Shown here: piece by piece, positions 1-8,292 of the stretch
Position numbering within the stretch: the first letter of the stretch is position 1
How the letters are laid out: every line of letters starts with the position of its first letter
Source of the DNA: an uncultured Oscillospiraceae bacterium
GTDB lineage: Bacteria; Bacillota; Clostridia; Oscillospirales; Acutalibacteraceae
Direction: 5' to 3'
Assembly: GCA_902478455.1 (NCBI GenBank)
Contig: CABSLJ010000062.1
Span: 1 to 13,301 of the forward strand
Length of the DNA stretch: 13,301 nucleotides
Notes under the pieces: generated by a model
Databases searched by the model: none
What the model saw: the letters and a program-made list of their open reading frames with translations, nothing else
What the model was told of the DNA's origin: nothing
Translations under genes and position numbers: made by a program

Positions 1-49
1 TGTATTTGGCGCGCACCTGCGCCTCCATGCACACCTCGTCGGGCACGAC
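1..49. repeat. Direct repeat copy 1 (at least 49 bp)
   Basis: Bases 1-49 are identical to 172-220, an offset of 171 bp (57 codons, in frame). This copy touches the window edge, so its full length is unknown. In the minus-strand gene it encodes VVPDEVCMEAQVRAKY a second time, right after a PILEEP segment where the family normally continues differently. The other copy sits in the expected M20 context, so this one is the likely extra copy. Confidence 0.9.
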
Positions 50-1021
50 CGGCTCCTCCAGGATGGGCAGGTAGCCCGGCAGGTTGTGAATTTCCACCTC
101 GCCGCCTACGGCGTAGGCTCCGGCGCGGAAAGCGCGGTCGGTCTTGTGGCAGGCGTCGAGCATGGCGGGCATGTATTTGGCGCGCACCTGCGCCTCCATG
201 CACACCTCGTCGGGCACGACATTGACCATATCTCCGCCCCGCGTGATGATGGCGTGCACCCGCACGTGATCGTCGTCCCGGAAGGTCTCCCTCTGGAACT
301 GAAGGGCGCTCATGGCCAGCGTGGCGGCGTTCAGGGCGTTGATCCCGTTCTGCGGCGCGATGGCCGCGTGGGCCGCCCTGCCGAGAAAGCGCGCCTTCTT
401 GACCACAAAGCCGTTGGTCGTGTTGTTTCCCAAAAGCAGATCGCTGTGGGTCTTGACCATGTGCAGGTGGTGGCTGACGGCGAGATTGACGTCGTCAAAG
501 GCGCCGATGCGGATGAGTTCGCTCTTTCCGCCGCCGTATTTGATCTTCCCGGCCCGCATGAGGCCGGTCTTGTAGTCGATATCGGAAAACTCCTCCGACG
601 GCACGGCAAAAAAGGCGACGTTGCCGTCCAGATAGGGACGGACCTCCTCATCGCTGAGGGCGAAGGCCGCGCCCAGCAGGGCGGTCAGCTGCACATGATG
701 TCCGCAGGTGTGGGAAAGGCCCGTCTCCGGGTTGGCAAAGGGATGCTTGGGGCACTTGATGCCGTCGAGCTCCCCGAGCGCCGCCACGGTGACGCTTTGC
801 CCGATTCGATGCTCCGCGCGCAGGTCGGCCCGCACGCCGGTCACCGCCAGTCCCTCGCGCACCGGCAGGGAGAGGGCGCGCAGTTTTTCCGCGACGATTC
901 CCGCCGTGCGGAACTCGCGGAAGCCCGGCTCCGCGTGCTCGTAGATATCCCGCGCAAAGGCCGTCAGCTCCCCGCTTCTGCGGTCGATCACCCGTAAAAT
1001 GGCCGCTTCCACATGATCCAC
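1..1021 (-). CDS. M20-family metallo-hydrolase (AbgB-like amidohydrolase), C-terminus cut by window edge
   Basis: About 340 codons are visible and the gene runs off the left edge. The start is GTG at 1021, preceded by AGGGGG with 7 nt spacing; there is no ATG in this frame nearby, so ATG-based ORF calling misses it. Family features seen: a metal-binding HTCGHH motif near residues 104-109, an SEE motif with the likely catalytic glutamates E143/E144, a second metal-type motif SHHLHMVKTH, and the M20 signature GGDMVNVVPDEV near residues 262-273 followed by an IHNLPGYLP segment. That last combination is typical of the aminobenzoyl-glutamate hydrolase AbgB-like group. Known M20 enzymes are cytosolic di-metal amidases or peptidases; the substrate here cannot be told. 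The last 16 visible residues repeat residues 268-283 (see findings), which is abnormal for the family. The gene lies downstream of cutC on the same strand but has its own promoter. Family assignment is firm; the exact subfamily is inferred. Confidence 0.85.
   Translation of the reverse strand, partial: MDHVEAAILRVIDRRSGELTAFARDIYEHAEPGFREFRTAGIVAEKLRALSLPVREGLAVTGVRADLRAEHRIGQSVTVAALGELDGIKCPKHPFANPETGLSHTCGHHVQLTALLGAAFALSDEEVRPYLDGNVAFFAVPSEEFSDIDYKTGLMRAGKIKYGGGKSELIRIGAFDDVNLAVSHHLHMVKTHSDLLLGNNTTNGFVVKKARFLGRAAHAAIAPQNGINALNAATLAMSALQFQRETFRDDDHVRVHAIITRGGDMVNVVPDEVCMEAQVRAKYMPAMLDACHKTDRAFRAGAYAVGGEVEIHNLPGYLPILEEPVVPDEVCMEAQVRAKY
172..220. repeat. Direct repeat copy 2 (49 bp), in normal gene context
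   Basis: This segment is identical to 1-49. It encodes the M20 segment that follows GGDMVN and so looks like the original copy. The identity stops abruptly at 220/49: the next bases are attgacc here against cggctcc in copy 1. Confidence 0.9.
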
Positions 1022-1058
1022 GCCGCTTCCCCCTTTGTTTCGGCATTTTCTTTCTCCT

Positions 1059-1088
1059 ATTATGCACCATGGCGCATCACTTCGTCAA
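1059..1088 (-). promoter_or_regulatory. Sigma-A-like promoter of the M20 hydrolase gene
   Basis: On the minus strand TTGACG (1088-1083) and CATAAT (1064-1059) are 18 nt apart. This lies about 40 nt upstream of the GTG start and within the spacer after cutC. The gene could therefore be transcribed independently of cutC. Read-through from cutC is also possible, because no clear terminator separates them. Confidence 0.6.
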
Positions 1089-1182
1089 CCGGCGGACTTT
1101 TCTTCCCTCTTATGGGCAGCGGTTGCCTTTCTCCCGCCGTATTACCGCCCGGTCGCGCGGATGCGGGAAATCTCCTGCGCGT

Positions 1183-1887
1183 TCAGCAGCTTGTACTGAT
1201 CCTCCGGAGGATGATCGCTCCGCCGAAGAAGATGGCCGGATTGCCCTGGGTACTCCTGTCGTACCGTGTGCTGTGGGCCGCCGCGTGCAGCATACCCGCG
1301 CCGGTCTCCCGCAGGCAGTAGCCGGCGTTGGCCGCCGTCACCCCGCCGCCGGGCAGAATTTCCATCCGTCCCGCCGCGTGGTCTATCATCCGTTTGATGA
1401 GCGCCGCGCCCTCGGGCACCGTGGGGCTCTGGCCGCTCGTCAGCACCCGCCCGACCCCGAGGCCGATGAGGGTATCGAGTGCGGCAAAGACGTCGGGCAC
1501 CACGTCGAGCGCGCGGTGGAAGACGCTTTCCTTTGCGCCTATGACCTCCAGCATCCGCTTGCAGCGACCGGCGTCGACCGTTCCGTCCTCCTGCAGGCAG
1601 CCGAAGACAATGCCGTCCGCCCCGTGCTCCAGCAGGACGCGGGCGTCGTCAAGCATGACCTCAAACTCGCATTCGGTATAGCAGAAGCCTCCCTCGCGTG
1701 GGCGCACCATGCACACCACCGGCAGCGGTATCCGTTTTTTGACCTGTAACAGCGTTCCCACTGTGGGCGTCAGTCCCCCGTGGAAAAGGTCGCTGTTGAG
1801 CTCGACGCGGTCGGCGCCGCCGCGGTACGCCTCCACCGCGTCATCCGCCGAGCCGCAGCATACCTCAAGAAAAAATTCTCCGTTCAT
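1183..1887 (-). CDS. cutC: CutC family TIM-barrel protein, apparent frameshift near the C-terminus
   Basis: The intact frame gives 234 residues. It begins MNGEFFLEVCCGSADDAV and contains the CutC hallmarks GGADRVELN, GGLTPTVG, VVCMVRPREGGFCY, GADGIVFGCL, FHRALDVV, RVLTSGQ and ILPGGGV. The start is ATG at 1887 with GGAG 8 nt upstream. CutC was linked to copper homeostasis in E. coli, but its biochemical role is unsettled. The frame ends in an implausible tail (ILRRISTSC) at 1183. One frame over, directly after GGAII, the sequence reads PEDQYKLLNAQEISRIRATGR up to a TAA at 1142-1144, as expected for a CutC C-terminus. Restoring one base near 1199-1212 gives a 248-residue protein. The break coincides with a perfect 14-bp palindrome. 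Either the assembly lost a base or the strain carries a real late frameshift; the core barrel is intact either way. Confidence 0.88.
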   Translation of the reverse strand: MNGEFFLEVCCGSADDAVEAYRGGADRVELNSDLFHGGLTPTVGTLLQVKKRIPLPVVCMVRPREGGFCYTECEFEVMLDDARVLLEHGADGIVFGCLQEDGTVDAGRCKRMLEVIGAKESVFHRALDVVPDVFAALDTLIGLGVGRVLTSGQSPTVPEGAALIKRMIDHAAGRMEILPGGGVTAANAGYCLRETGAGMLHAAAHSTRYDRSTQGNPAIFFGGAIILRRISTSC

Positions 1888-1949
1888 CTGATCATCTCCA
1901 TCATGTGATACTGTTCAACCTTCCCACACAGCCGCGGGATTTCTCTTGT

Positions 1950-1978
1950 ATTGTACCGGTTAAGCGCCCGTTCGTCAA
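1950..1978 (-). promoter_or_regulatory. Sigma-A promoter of cutC
   Basis: On the minus strand TTGACG (1978-1973) is followed by exactly 17 nt and TACAAT (1955-1950). This is a near-consensus vegetative promoter giving a leader of about 55 nt before the cutC ATG. It lies in the 207-nt spacer shared with the divergent asparaginase gene. Confidence 0.7.
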
Positions 1979-2014
1979 ATCCCGTCTGCTTTCGGCATCC
2001 GCCGGACCGCTTTC

Positions 2015-2073
2015 TCCGATGTTATACTTGCATCGGACCTGCGATCATGGTATGGTATTTTTATCTCATACCA
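2015..2073 (+). promoter_or_regulatory. Probable asparaginase promoter with two inverted repeats
   Basis: TTGCAT (2028-2033), 17 nt, and TATGGT (2051-2056) preceded by TGG form a plausible extended -10 promoter with a leader of about 30 nt. The -35 match is weak. Two perfect 7-bp inverted repeats overlie it: TCCGATG (2015-2021) with CATCGGA (2031-2037) covers the -35 side, and TGGTATG (2048-2054) with CATACCA (2067-2073) covers the -10 and start point. Their placement suggests operator sites; no regulator can be named. Confidence 0.4.
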
Positions 2074-2094
2074 ACAACACAGGAAGTGGAACCC

Positions 2095-3111
2095 ATGCCC
2101 TCTTTTGTCCCCCTGCTGCGCGAATACCGCGGCGATCTGCTTGATTTGACCCATATGGGTTATGTCTGCGTGGTGGATGCCGACTCCAATGTCCTCTGCT
2201 ATGCGGGCGGCGCAGACGAAACCGTCTTCTACCGTTCAGCCTCCAAGCCGCTCCAGGCCCTGCCCGCCATCACCCGCGAGCTGGACCTCCGCTTCGGGCT
2301 GACGCCCGAGGAAAGCGTGCTGCTCTCCGGCTCTCACACGGGCGAGCCCTTCCACGTGGCGGCGATGGAATCCATCATGCGCAAGGCGGGCCTGTGCGAG
2401 GAACAGCTCATCGTGAAGCCGGCCGTACCCGCCGCCGTCTACGCCAATGAGGAGCGCATCCGCGCGGGGCTGCCTGCGCGCAAATACTACCACAACTGCT
2501 CGGGAAAGCACGCCGCTCTGCTGATGCTCCAGCGCGACCTGGGCGGAGAGCCCGCCGACTATTGGAAAATCGGTTCTCCGGCGCACGAGGAGGTCGAACG
2601 CGCCATCTCCGTCCTGAGCGAATGTCCGCGGGAGGATATCCGCATTGGGATAGACGGCTGCGGCGTGCCGGTCTTTGCCGTCCCGATCCAAAGCATTGCC
2701 GTCGCCTACAAAAATCTCGCTTGTCTCGATACCATCACAGACGACGCCCTGCGCACGGCGGCCGCACGCTATGTGCCCCTGATTCACCGCTATCCGCACA
2801 TGATGCGCGGCACGGGCTACCTCTGTTCGGTCATCAACGAGGACTCCAACATTGTCGCCAAGGGCGGCTCCAACGGCGTTTACGGCATCGGCCTCAAGCG
2901 GGAGCGCCTCGGCATTTCCTTAAAGCTTGCCGACGGCACCGAGCACCTCTGGCCTTTCTTGATCTCCTGCATCCTCCGTCAGATCGGCTACCATGACGAG
3001 GGCACCCATGCACGCCTGCGCGCCCTGCATTCGGGCATTCTGGTAAACGACAACGGCCGGCAGGTGGGCCGCTGCGAGCCCGCTTTTTCTTTGGAGCGGG
3101 TGATTCCTTAA
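2095..3111 (+). CDS. L-asparaginase, Rhizobium etli type II family (PF06089-like)
   Basis: A 338-residue cytosolic amidohydrolase predicted to convert L-asparagine to aspartate and ammonia. From the ATG at 2095 the catalytic residues fall at the positions I recall for the characterised R. etli enzyme: Ser48 and Lys51 in SASKPLQ, Ser80 in SGSHTG, Cys135 and Lys138 in HNCSGKHA, and Cys189 in GIDGCGVP. In that family the two Ser-Lys pairs act in catalysis and Cys135, Lys138 and Cys189 bind zinc. This numbering also supports the start, which has AGGA 10 nt upstream; longer ATG starts in frame would shift it. A conserved KGGSNGVYG loop follows near residue 256. The family is unrelated to E. coli AnsA/AnsB. 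The gene is monocistronic, divergent from cutC and closed by a strong terminator. Confidence in family is high; substrate preference is inferred. Confidence 0.9.
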   Translation: MPSFVPLLREYRGDLLDLTHMGYVCVVDADSNVLCYAGGADETVFYRSASKPLQALPAITRELDLRFGLTPEESVLLSGSHTGEPFHVAAMESIMRKAGLCEEQLIVKPAVPAAVYANEERIRAGLPARKYYHNCSGKHAALLMLQRDLGGEPADYWKIGSPAHEEVERAISVLSECPREDIRIGIDGCGVPVFAVPIQSIAVAYKNLACLDTITDDALRTAAARYVPLIHRYPHMMRGTGYLCSVINEDSNIVAKGGSNGVYGIGLKRERLGISLKLADGTEHLWPFLISCILRQIGYHDEGTHARLRALHSGILVNDNGRQVGRCEPAFSLERVIP

Positions 3112-3172
3112 CAGTTTGTTTTCTGTAAAGATAACAGCGTACTCCGCTATAACCAGCAGAAATCATCCTAAC

Positions 3173-3225
3173 AGCAAGAGGAGCAAAAGGACAGTGAATT
3201 TCTTTTGCTCCTCTTGCTTATTTTT
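3173..3225 (+). terminator. Rho-independent terminator of the asparaginase gene
   Basis: A perfect 17-bp inverted repeat (3173-3189 with 3202-3218, 12-nt loop) is followed by TATTTTT on the plus strand. It ends the asparaginase transcript about 60 nt after the stop codon. On the minus strand no T-tract follows, so it appears one-directional. The left arm overlaps the end of the ribbon-helix-helix fragment on the other strand. Confidence 0.85.
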
Positions 3226-3349
3226 CGGCGATTGTGCAGCGTTCCACTGCATACTCCAGAAATTTACCAATCAGCTCGTTGCGGCTGTAGCCCGTTTGTG
3301 CAGCAATAGTATTGATTTTCTCAGCCAGCTCTTCCCTCCCTCTAAACAT
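3218..3349 (-). pseudogene. Ribbon-helix-helix (CopG/Arc-like) fragment, 43 codons, probably 5'-truncated
   Basis: ATG at 3349 to TAA at 3218-3220 encodes a small protein that starts MFRGREELAEKINTIAAQ and continues TGYSRNELIGKFLEYAVER. The pattern of helix A, a GYSRNEL turn and helix B is characteristic of ribbon-helix-helix DNA-binding proteins. The usual N-terminal beta strand is short or missing. No proper ribosome binding site precedes the ATG; the upstream bases belong to the hairpin that ends the dnaJ operon. It is in the same frame as dnaJ, 16 sense codons after the dnaJ stop, with no intervening stop codon. By eye it is clearly AT-richer than its neighbours, suggesting foreign origin. 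It is most likely a remnant of a transferred regulator or antitoxin. A short functional gene read by translational coupling after dnaJ is an alternative. Confidence 0.5.
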
Positions 3350-3394
3350 AAACCATCCGGGACCGGCATCCAAAAAGCCGGTCCCGGATGGTTT
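3350..3394 (-). terminator. Terminator hairpin after dnaJ, probably bidirectional
   Basis: A perfect 17-bp stem (3351-3367 with 3377-3393, extended by one A-T pair) with a 9-nt loop begins a few bases after the dnaJ stop. On the minus strand it is followed by a modest T-rich stretch (TATGTTT). On the plus strand the following TTTTGTTTATT is a better tail. It probably ends the heat-shock operon and backs up the asparaginase terminator. Confidence 0.75.
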
Positions 3395-3397
3395 TGT

Positions 3398-4537
3398 TTA
3401 TTCTCCGAAAAGGTCCTTGAGCTTGTCAAAAAAGCCCTTTCGCTTCTGATAGTTCTTTTCTCCCGCGCTCTCATCAAACTCTTTCAGGATGTCTCTCTGC
3501 TTCTGGGAAAGGTTTTTCGGCACCTCAATGGACACCCGCACAAACTGATCTCCTCTGCCGCGGCCGCCCAGATGGGTGATTCCCTTGCCCTTGAGTTTGA
3601 AGACGTCTCCCGGCTGAGTGCCCTCATGCACCTGGTAGCTGACCTTGCCGTCGAGCGTGGGCACAACCACCTCCGCGCCGAGCGCCGCCTGGGAGAAGGT
3701 CAGCGGCAGCTCGCACCAGACGTCGTCCCCCCTGCGTTCAAAGATGGGGTGGGGACGGACATTGACAAACACATGCAGGTCACCCGCCGGGCCGCCGTTA
3801 TAACCGGCGTCCCCCTGGCCGGACACCTGCAGCACCTGCTCGTCGGCAATGCCGGCCGGCACCTCCACCTCCAGTTTGTGGGTGGAACGCACACGGCCGT
3901 GGCCCGCACAGGCCGGGCAGGGGGTTTCAATCACCTTGCCCGAGCCGCCGCAGCGGTCGCAGGTGCGGGAGGTCTGCATTACGCCGAAGGGGGTCCGCTG
4001 GCTGATGCGCGCCTGACCGGAACCGTTGCAGTTCGGGCAGGTTTTGGCCGAAGTCCCCTTTTTGGCGCCCGAACCGCCGCATTCGGCGCAGGTACTCACC
4101 TTCGGGTAGGAGATTTCCTTCCTGCAGCCCTTGGCCGCCTCCTCAAAGGAAATGTTGACCACCGTTTCGGTGTCTCCGCCGCGGCGCGGCGCGTTGGGAT
4201 TGGACTGCCGCCTTCCGCCGAAGCCGCCGAAGAAGGAATTGAAGATGTCTCCTAGGTCGATGTCCGCGCCGAAGGGGCTGCCTCCAGCCGCGCCGCCGCC
4301 GTAGCTCGGGTCGACGCCCGCGTGGCCGAACTGATCATAGCGTGCGCGCTTTTCCTTGTCGGAAAGCACCTCGTACGCCTCGTTGACCTCTTTAAACTTG
4401 GCCTCCGCTGCTTTGTCCCCCGGGTTCAAATCGGGATGGTACTGTTTGGCCAATTTGCGATAGGCCTTCTTGATCTCATCTTCCGATGCGCCCTTGGACA
4501 CACCCATTACCTCATAATAGTCCCGCTTATCCGCCAA
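3398..4537 (-). CDS. dnaJ: Chaperone DnaJ (type I Hsp40)
   Basis: A 379-residue co-chaperone that delivers unfolded proteins to DnaK and stimulates its ATPase through the HPD motif. Domains seen: J domain (about residues 1-70, HPD at 34-36), Gly/Phe-rich linker (about 71-120, including GDIFNSFFGGFGG), and a zinc-finger region with four CxxCxGxG-type repeats (cysteine pairs 150/153, 167/170, 193/196 and 207/210; the last has GHG in place of GSG). C-terminal substrate-binding domains end in KLKDLFGE. All eight cysteines and the length fit type I DnaJ. The start is TTG at 4537 with GGGAG 9 nt upstream; the overlapping GTG at 4541 is out of frame and stops after four codons. It is the last gene of the hrcA operon, separated from dnaK by a structured 135-nt spacer. 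Confidence 0.97.
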   Translation of the reverse strand: MADKRDYYEVMGVSKGASEDEIKKAYRKLAKQYHPDLNPGDKAAEAKFKEVNEAYEVLSDKEKRARYDQFGHAGVDPSYGGGAAGGSPFGADIDLGDIFNSFFGGFGGRRQSNPNAPRRGGDTETVVNISFEEAAKGCRKEISYPKVSTCAECGGSGAKKGTSAKTCPNCNGSGQARISQRTPFGVMQTSRTCDRCGGSGKVIETPCPACAGHGRVRSTHKLEVEVPAGIADEQVLQVSGQGDAGYNGGPAGDLHVFVNVRPHPIFERRGDDVWCELPLTFSQAALGAEVVVPTLDGKVSYQVHEGTQPGDVFKLKGKGITHLGGRGRGDQFVRVSIEVPKNLSQKQRDILKEFDESAGEKNYQKRKGFFDKLKDLFGE

Positions 4538-4564
4538 ACACGATCACTCCCTAAACCCGAAACA

Positions 4565-4656
4565 AGAGGGGGCCGGTTGCGCCTTCCCCCTCTGTTCCTA
4601 TTCGTTCTTTCCGCCGGTTGCCCCGGCGGTCTGTCGGCCCGCCGTCGCGCGGGCCG
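4565..4656 (-). other. dnaK-dnaJ intergenic spacer with three stem-loops
   Basis: Three perfect short stems occur in tandem: 4565-4572 with 4586-4593 (AGAGGGGG/CCCCCTCT), 4611-4617 with 4623-4629 (CCGCCGG/CCGGCGG, 5-nt loop) and 4635-4642 with 4649-4656 (CGGCCCGC/GCGGGCCG, 6-nt loop). None has a T-tract in the direction of transcription, so they look like mRNA processing or stability elements rather than terminators. The heptamer ccggttg also recurs at 4573, 4614 and 4654, about 40 nt apart. Confidence 0.6.
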
Positions 4657-4672
4657 GTTGTCTGCTGAAAGA

Positions 4673-6514
<1,842 letters not shown>

Positions 6515-6547
6515 GATAAAGTCCCCCTAAATTCAGTTGGTTTATGA

Positions 6548-7111
6548 TTAATTTGCCACCTTGACCATTGCGTGGCGTATGACCTTGTCTTCCATTTTAT
6601 AGCCCTTCTGGAACACTTCGACGATGGTATTTTCCCCCGCCGCTTCGTCCTCCACATGGGCCACCGCGTTGTGTAGTATGGGATCGAACGGCTCGCCCGC
6701 CGCGCCGACCGGCTCGACCTTGAGCTTTGTGAGCGCGTCTCGCAGCTGCGTAACGGTCAGCTCGATGCCCTTTGCGTAATCTTCGGCCTTGCCCTCATGG
6801 ATTTCGAGCGCTCGCTCGAGGCTGTCCGCCACCGGCAGCAGGGCGGTCACAGCCGCCGCCACGGCGTCCCGGTAGATGGCCGCCTTTTCGCGCTCGGTGC
6901 GCTTGCGAAAGTTGTCGTACTCGGCCGCCGTCCGCAGGAAGAGTTCCTTTTGCGCGGCGAGCTCCCTTTGGAGCTTTTCCGTTTCACCCGGCTCGGAAGG
7001 CTGTTCCGCCGTCTGTTCCCCGGCCTTTTCCGCTTCTTCCTCCGCCGCGGTCTTCTTTGCCGGCTCGTCTTGCTCTGTATGGGATTTCTTTTCCTTTTCC
7101 GATTTGCTCAA
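6548..7111 (-). CDS. grpE: Nucleotide exchange factor GrpE
   Basis: A 187-residue co-chaperone that releases ADP from DnaK and resets its cycle. The N-terminal 45 or so residues are a charged Glu/Lys/Ala-rich disordered tail. A long coiled coil follows (about 45-90), containing the conserved RTAAEYDNFRKRTEREK stretch. The C-terminal beta domain ends with GEPFDPILHNAV and VFQKGYKMEDKVIRHAMVKV, the GrpE signature. The start is TTG at 7111 with a strong AAAGGAG 9 nt upstream; no ATG gives a full-length product. It lies 33 nt upstream of dnaK and 56 nt downstream of hrcA, in the CIRCE operon. Confidence 0.97.
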   Translation of the reverse strand: MSKSEKEKKSHTEQDEPAKKTAAEEEAEKAGEQTAEQPSEPGETEKLQRELAAQKELFLRTAAEYDNFRKRTEREKAAIYRDAVAAAVTALLPVADSLERALEIHEGKAEDYAKGIELTVTQLRDALTKLKVEPVGAAGEPFDPILHNAVAHVEDEAAGENTIVEVFQKGYKMEDKVIRHAMVKVAN

Positions 7112-7167
7112 TCCGATTGGCTCCTTTCAAGCCGTTGTCCCGGGCGGACCGGGGAAACGGCGTCCTG

Positions 7168-8199
7168 TCATTCAATATCGAGAATCTCGCTGAGCAGGGT
7201 TCCCACGCTGCGGGCGAGATATTCGAGGCTTGTGATCATGCGGGCGTAGTCCATTCTCGTCGGTCCGATGACGCCGATGGCCCCCGCCTCATTGCCGGCG
7301 AGCGAATACCGCGCCACCACGACGCTGGAATCCATCAGCTCGGGCCGCTCGTTCTCTCTGCCGATGAGCACCCTGACCGAGCCGCCCTGGTGCAGCAGCA
7401 GCTGTGCGAGCTCCTTGCGGTGGTTGAGGAATTCAATCACCCGGCGTGTGCTCATCAGCTCCGATTCGGGAAAAAACAGCAGATTGGTCTCCCCCTCCAG
7501 CCGGACGTCGGCGGCGAGGGCGTCCTTGGCCGCCTCGAGCACCGCCATGAGCACGGCGGGCAGCAGCATGGCCATATCCCCAAGCGTGACCGCCATCGAC
7601 TGGATGTAAGCCGGCGTGATGGAAGCCAGTGGGAGTCCCCGCAGCTTCTGATTGACCAGCCGGTAGAAGACCCGCAGGATATCGGGCGTCAGATCGTAGT
7701 CGCACCGGAAGGCGCGCGTCTTGATCATCCCGAAGGAGGTCATCAGCATCACCATGCCCGAGCGCCGCCCCGTCTGCACAAACTCGATGTTGCGCACCGT
7801 GGCGTCCTCATCGGTGGGCGACGTGGAAACCGCCGCCATCTTGGTCAGGCGCGCAAGCATCTGGGAGGCCTCCTCCAGCAGCCGCTCCGGGTCGTCCGCC
7901 GCAGCGGTCAGGATGGAATCGATGTACCGCTGCTCCTCCTCCGGCACCGGCTTGGGCTGCATCAGCCGGTTGATGTACAGCCGGTAGCCCAGATGAGAGG
8001 GCACGCGTCCCGCCGAGGTGTGCGGCTGCTCGAGCAGGCCCATCTCGGCAAGCTCGGCCATCTCATTGCGGATGGTGGCGGAGGAAACCGGAAAATCGAG
8101 CGCCTCGCACAGCGCCTTGGAGCCGACCGGCTCGCCCGTGGCGACGTAGGTTTCCACAACAGCCTTTAAAATTTTAAGCTTTCTTTCCCCCAAATCCAT
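7168..8199 (-). CDS. hrcA: Heat-inducible transcription repressor HrcA
   Basis: A 343-residue repressor that binds the CIRCE element and needs GroEL to stay active; heat titrates GroEL away and releases the operon. An N-terminal winged helix (about 1-75) is recognisable from ERKLKILKAVVETYVATGEP, GSKAL, VSSATIRNEMAELAEMGLL and PHTSAGRVPSHLGYRLY. The central GAF-like and dimerisation regions end in GVIGPTRMDYARMITSLEYL near the C-terminus. ATG at 8199 is preferred because AGGGG lies 8 nt before it. An in-frame GTG three codons earlier (8208) would touch the ribosome binding site. It is the first gene of the operon and autoregulated, as the operator lies 28 nt upstream. Confidence 0.97.
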   Translation of the reverse strand: MDLGERKLKILKAVVETYVATGEPVGSKALCEALDFPVSSATIRNEMAELAEMGLLEQPHTSAGRVPSHLGYRLYINRLMQPKPVPEEEQRYIDSILTAAADDPERLLEEASQMLARLTKMAAVSTSPTDEDATVRNIEFVQTGRRSGMVMLMTSFGMIKTRAFRCDYDLTPDILRVFYRLVNQKLRGLPLASITPAYIQSMAVTLGDMAMLLPAVLMAVLEAAKDALAADVRLEGETNLLFFPESELMSTRRVIEFLNHRKELAQLLLHQGGSVRVLIGRENERPELMDSSVVVARYSLAGNEAGAIGVIGPTRMDYARMITSLEYLARSVGTLLSEILDIE

Positions 8200-8226
8200 T
8201 GTTATCACCCCTCGGGCGGAAAGCGT

Positions 8227-8253
8227 TTAGCACTCTCGCTATTCGAGTGCTAA
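8227..8253. promoter_or_regulatory. CIRCE operator (HrcA binding site)
   Basis: TTAGCACTC, nine bases, then GAGTGCTAA: a perfect match to the CIRCE consensus. It sits at the expected transcription start of the operon, between the promoter and hrcA, and is the only CIRCE seen in the window. All four chaperone genes therefore appear to depend on it. Confidence 0.98.
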
Positions 8254-8263
8254 TCTAATACTT

Positions 8264-8292
8264 AATTTACCATTCCCTGCGCAGAAAGTCAA
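8264..8292 (-). promoter_or_regulatory. Sigma-A promoter of the hrcA-grpE-dnaK-dnaJ operon
   Basis: On the minus strand TTGACT (8292-8287), 17 nt and TAAATT (8269-8264) precede the CIRCE by about 10 nt. Class I heat-shock operons of Firmicutes use the vegetative sigma factor with HrcA repression, which matches this layout. Confidence 0.75.

Noticed and set aside
86..997. 303-codon plus-strand frame opposite the M20 hydrolase
   Set aside because: It is the mirror of the hydrolase codons, rich in Gly, Val, Ala and His, with no ribosome binding site. The minus-strand frame has clear family motifs.
648..1070. Minus-strand ATG frame starting at 1070 upstream of the M20 start
   Set aside because: It is in a different frame from the hydrolase and is rich in Arg, Gly and Ala without family features. 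The hydrolase itself begins at GTG 1021.
2894..3166. Minus-strand ORF overlapping the 3' end of the asparaginase gene
   Set aside because: It is mostly antisense to conserved asparaginase codons, Arg/Gly-rich, without domain features or a good ribosome binding site.
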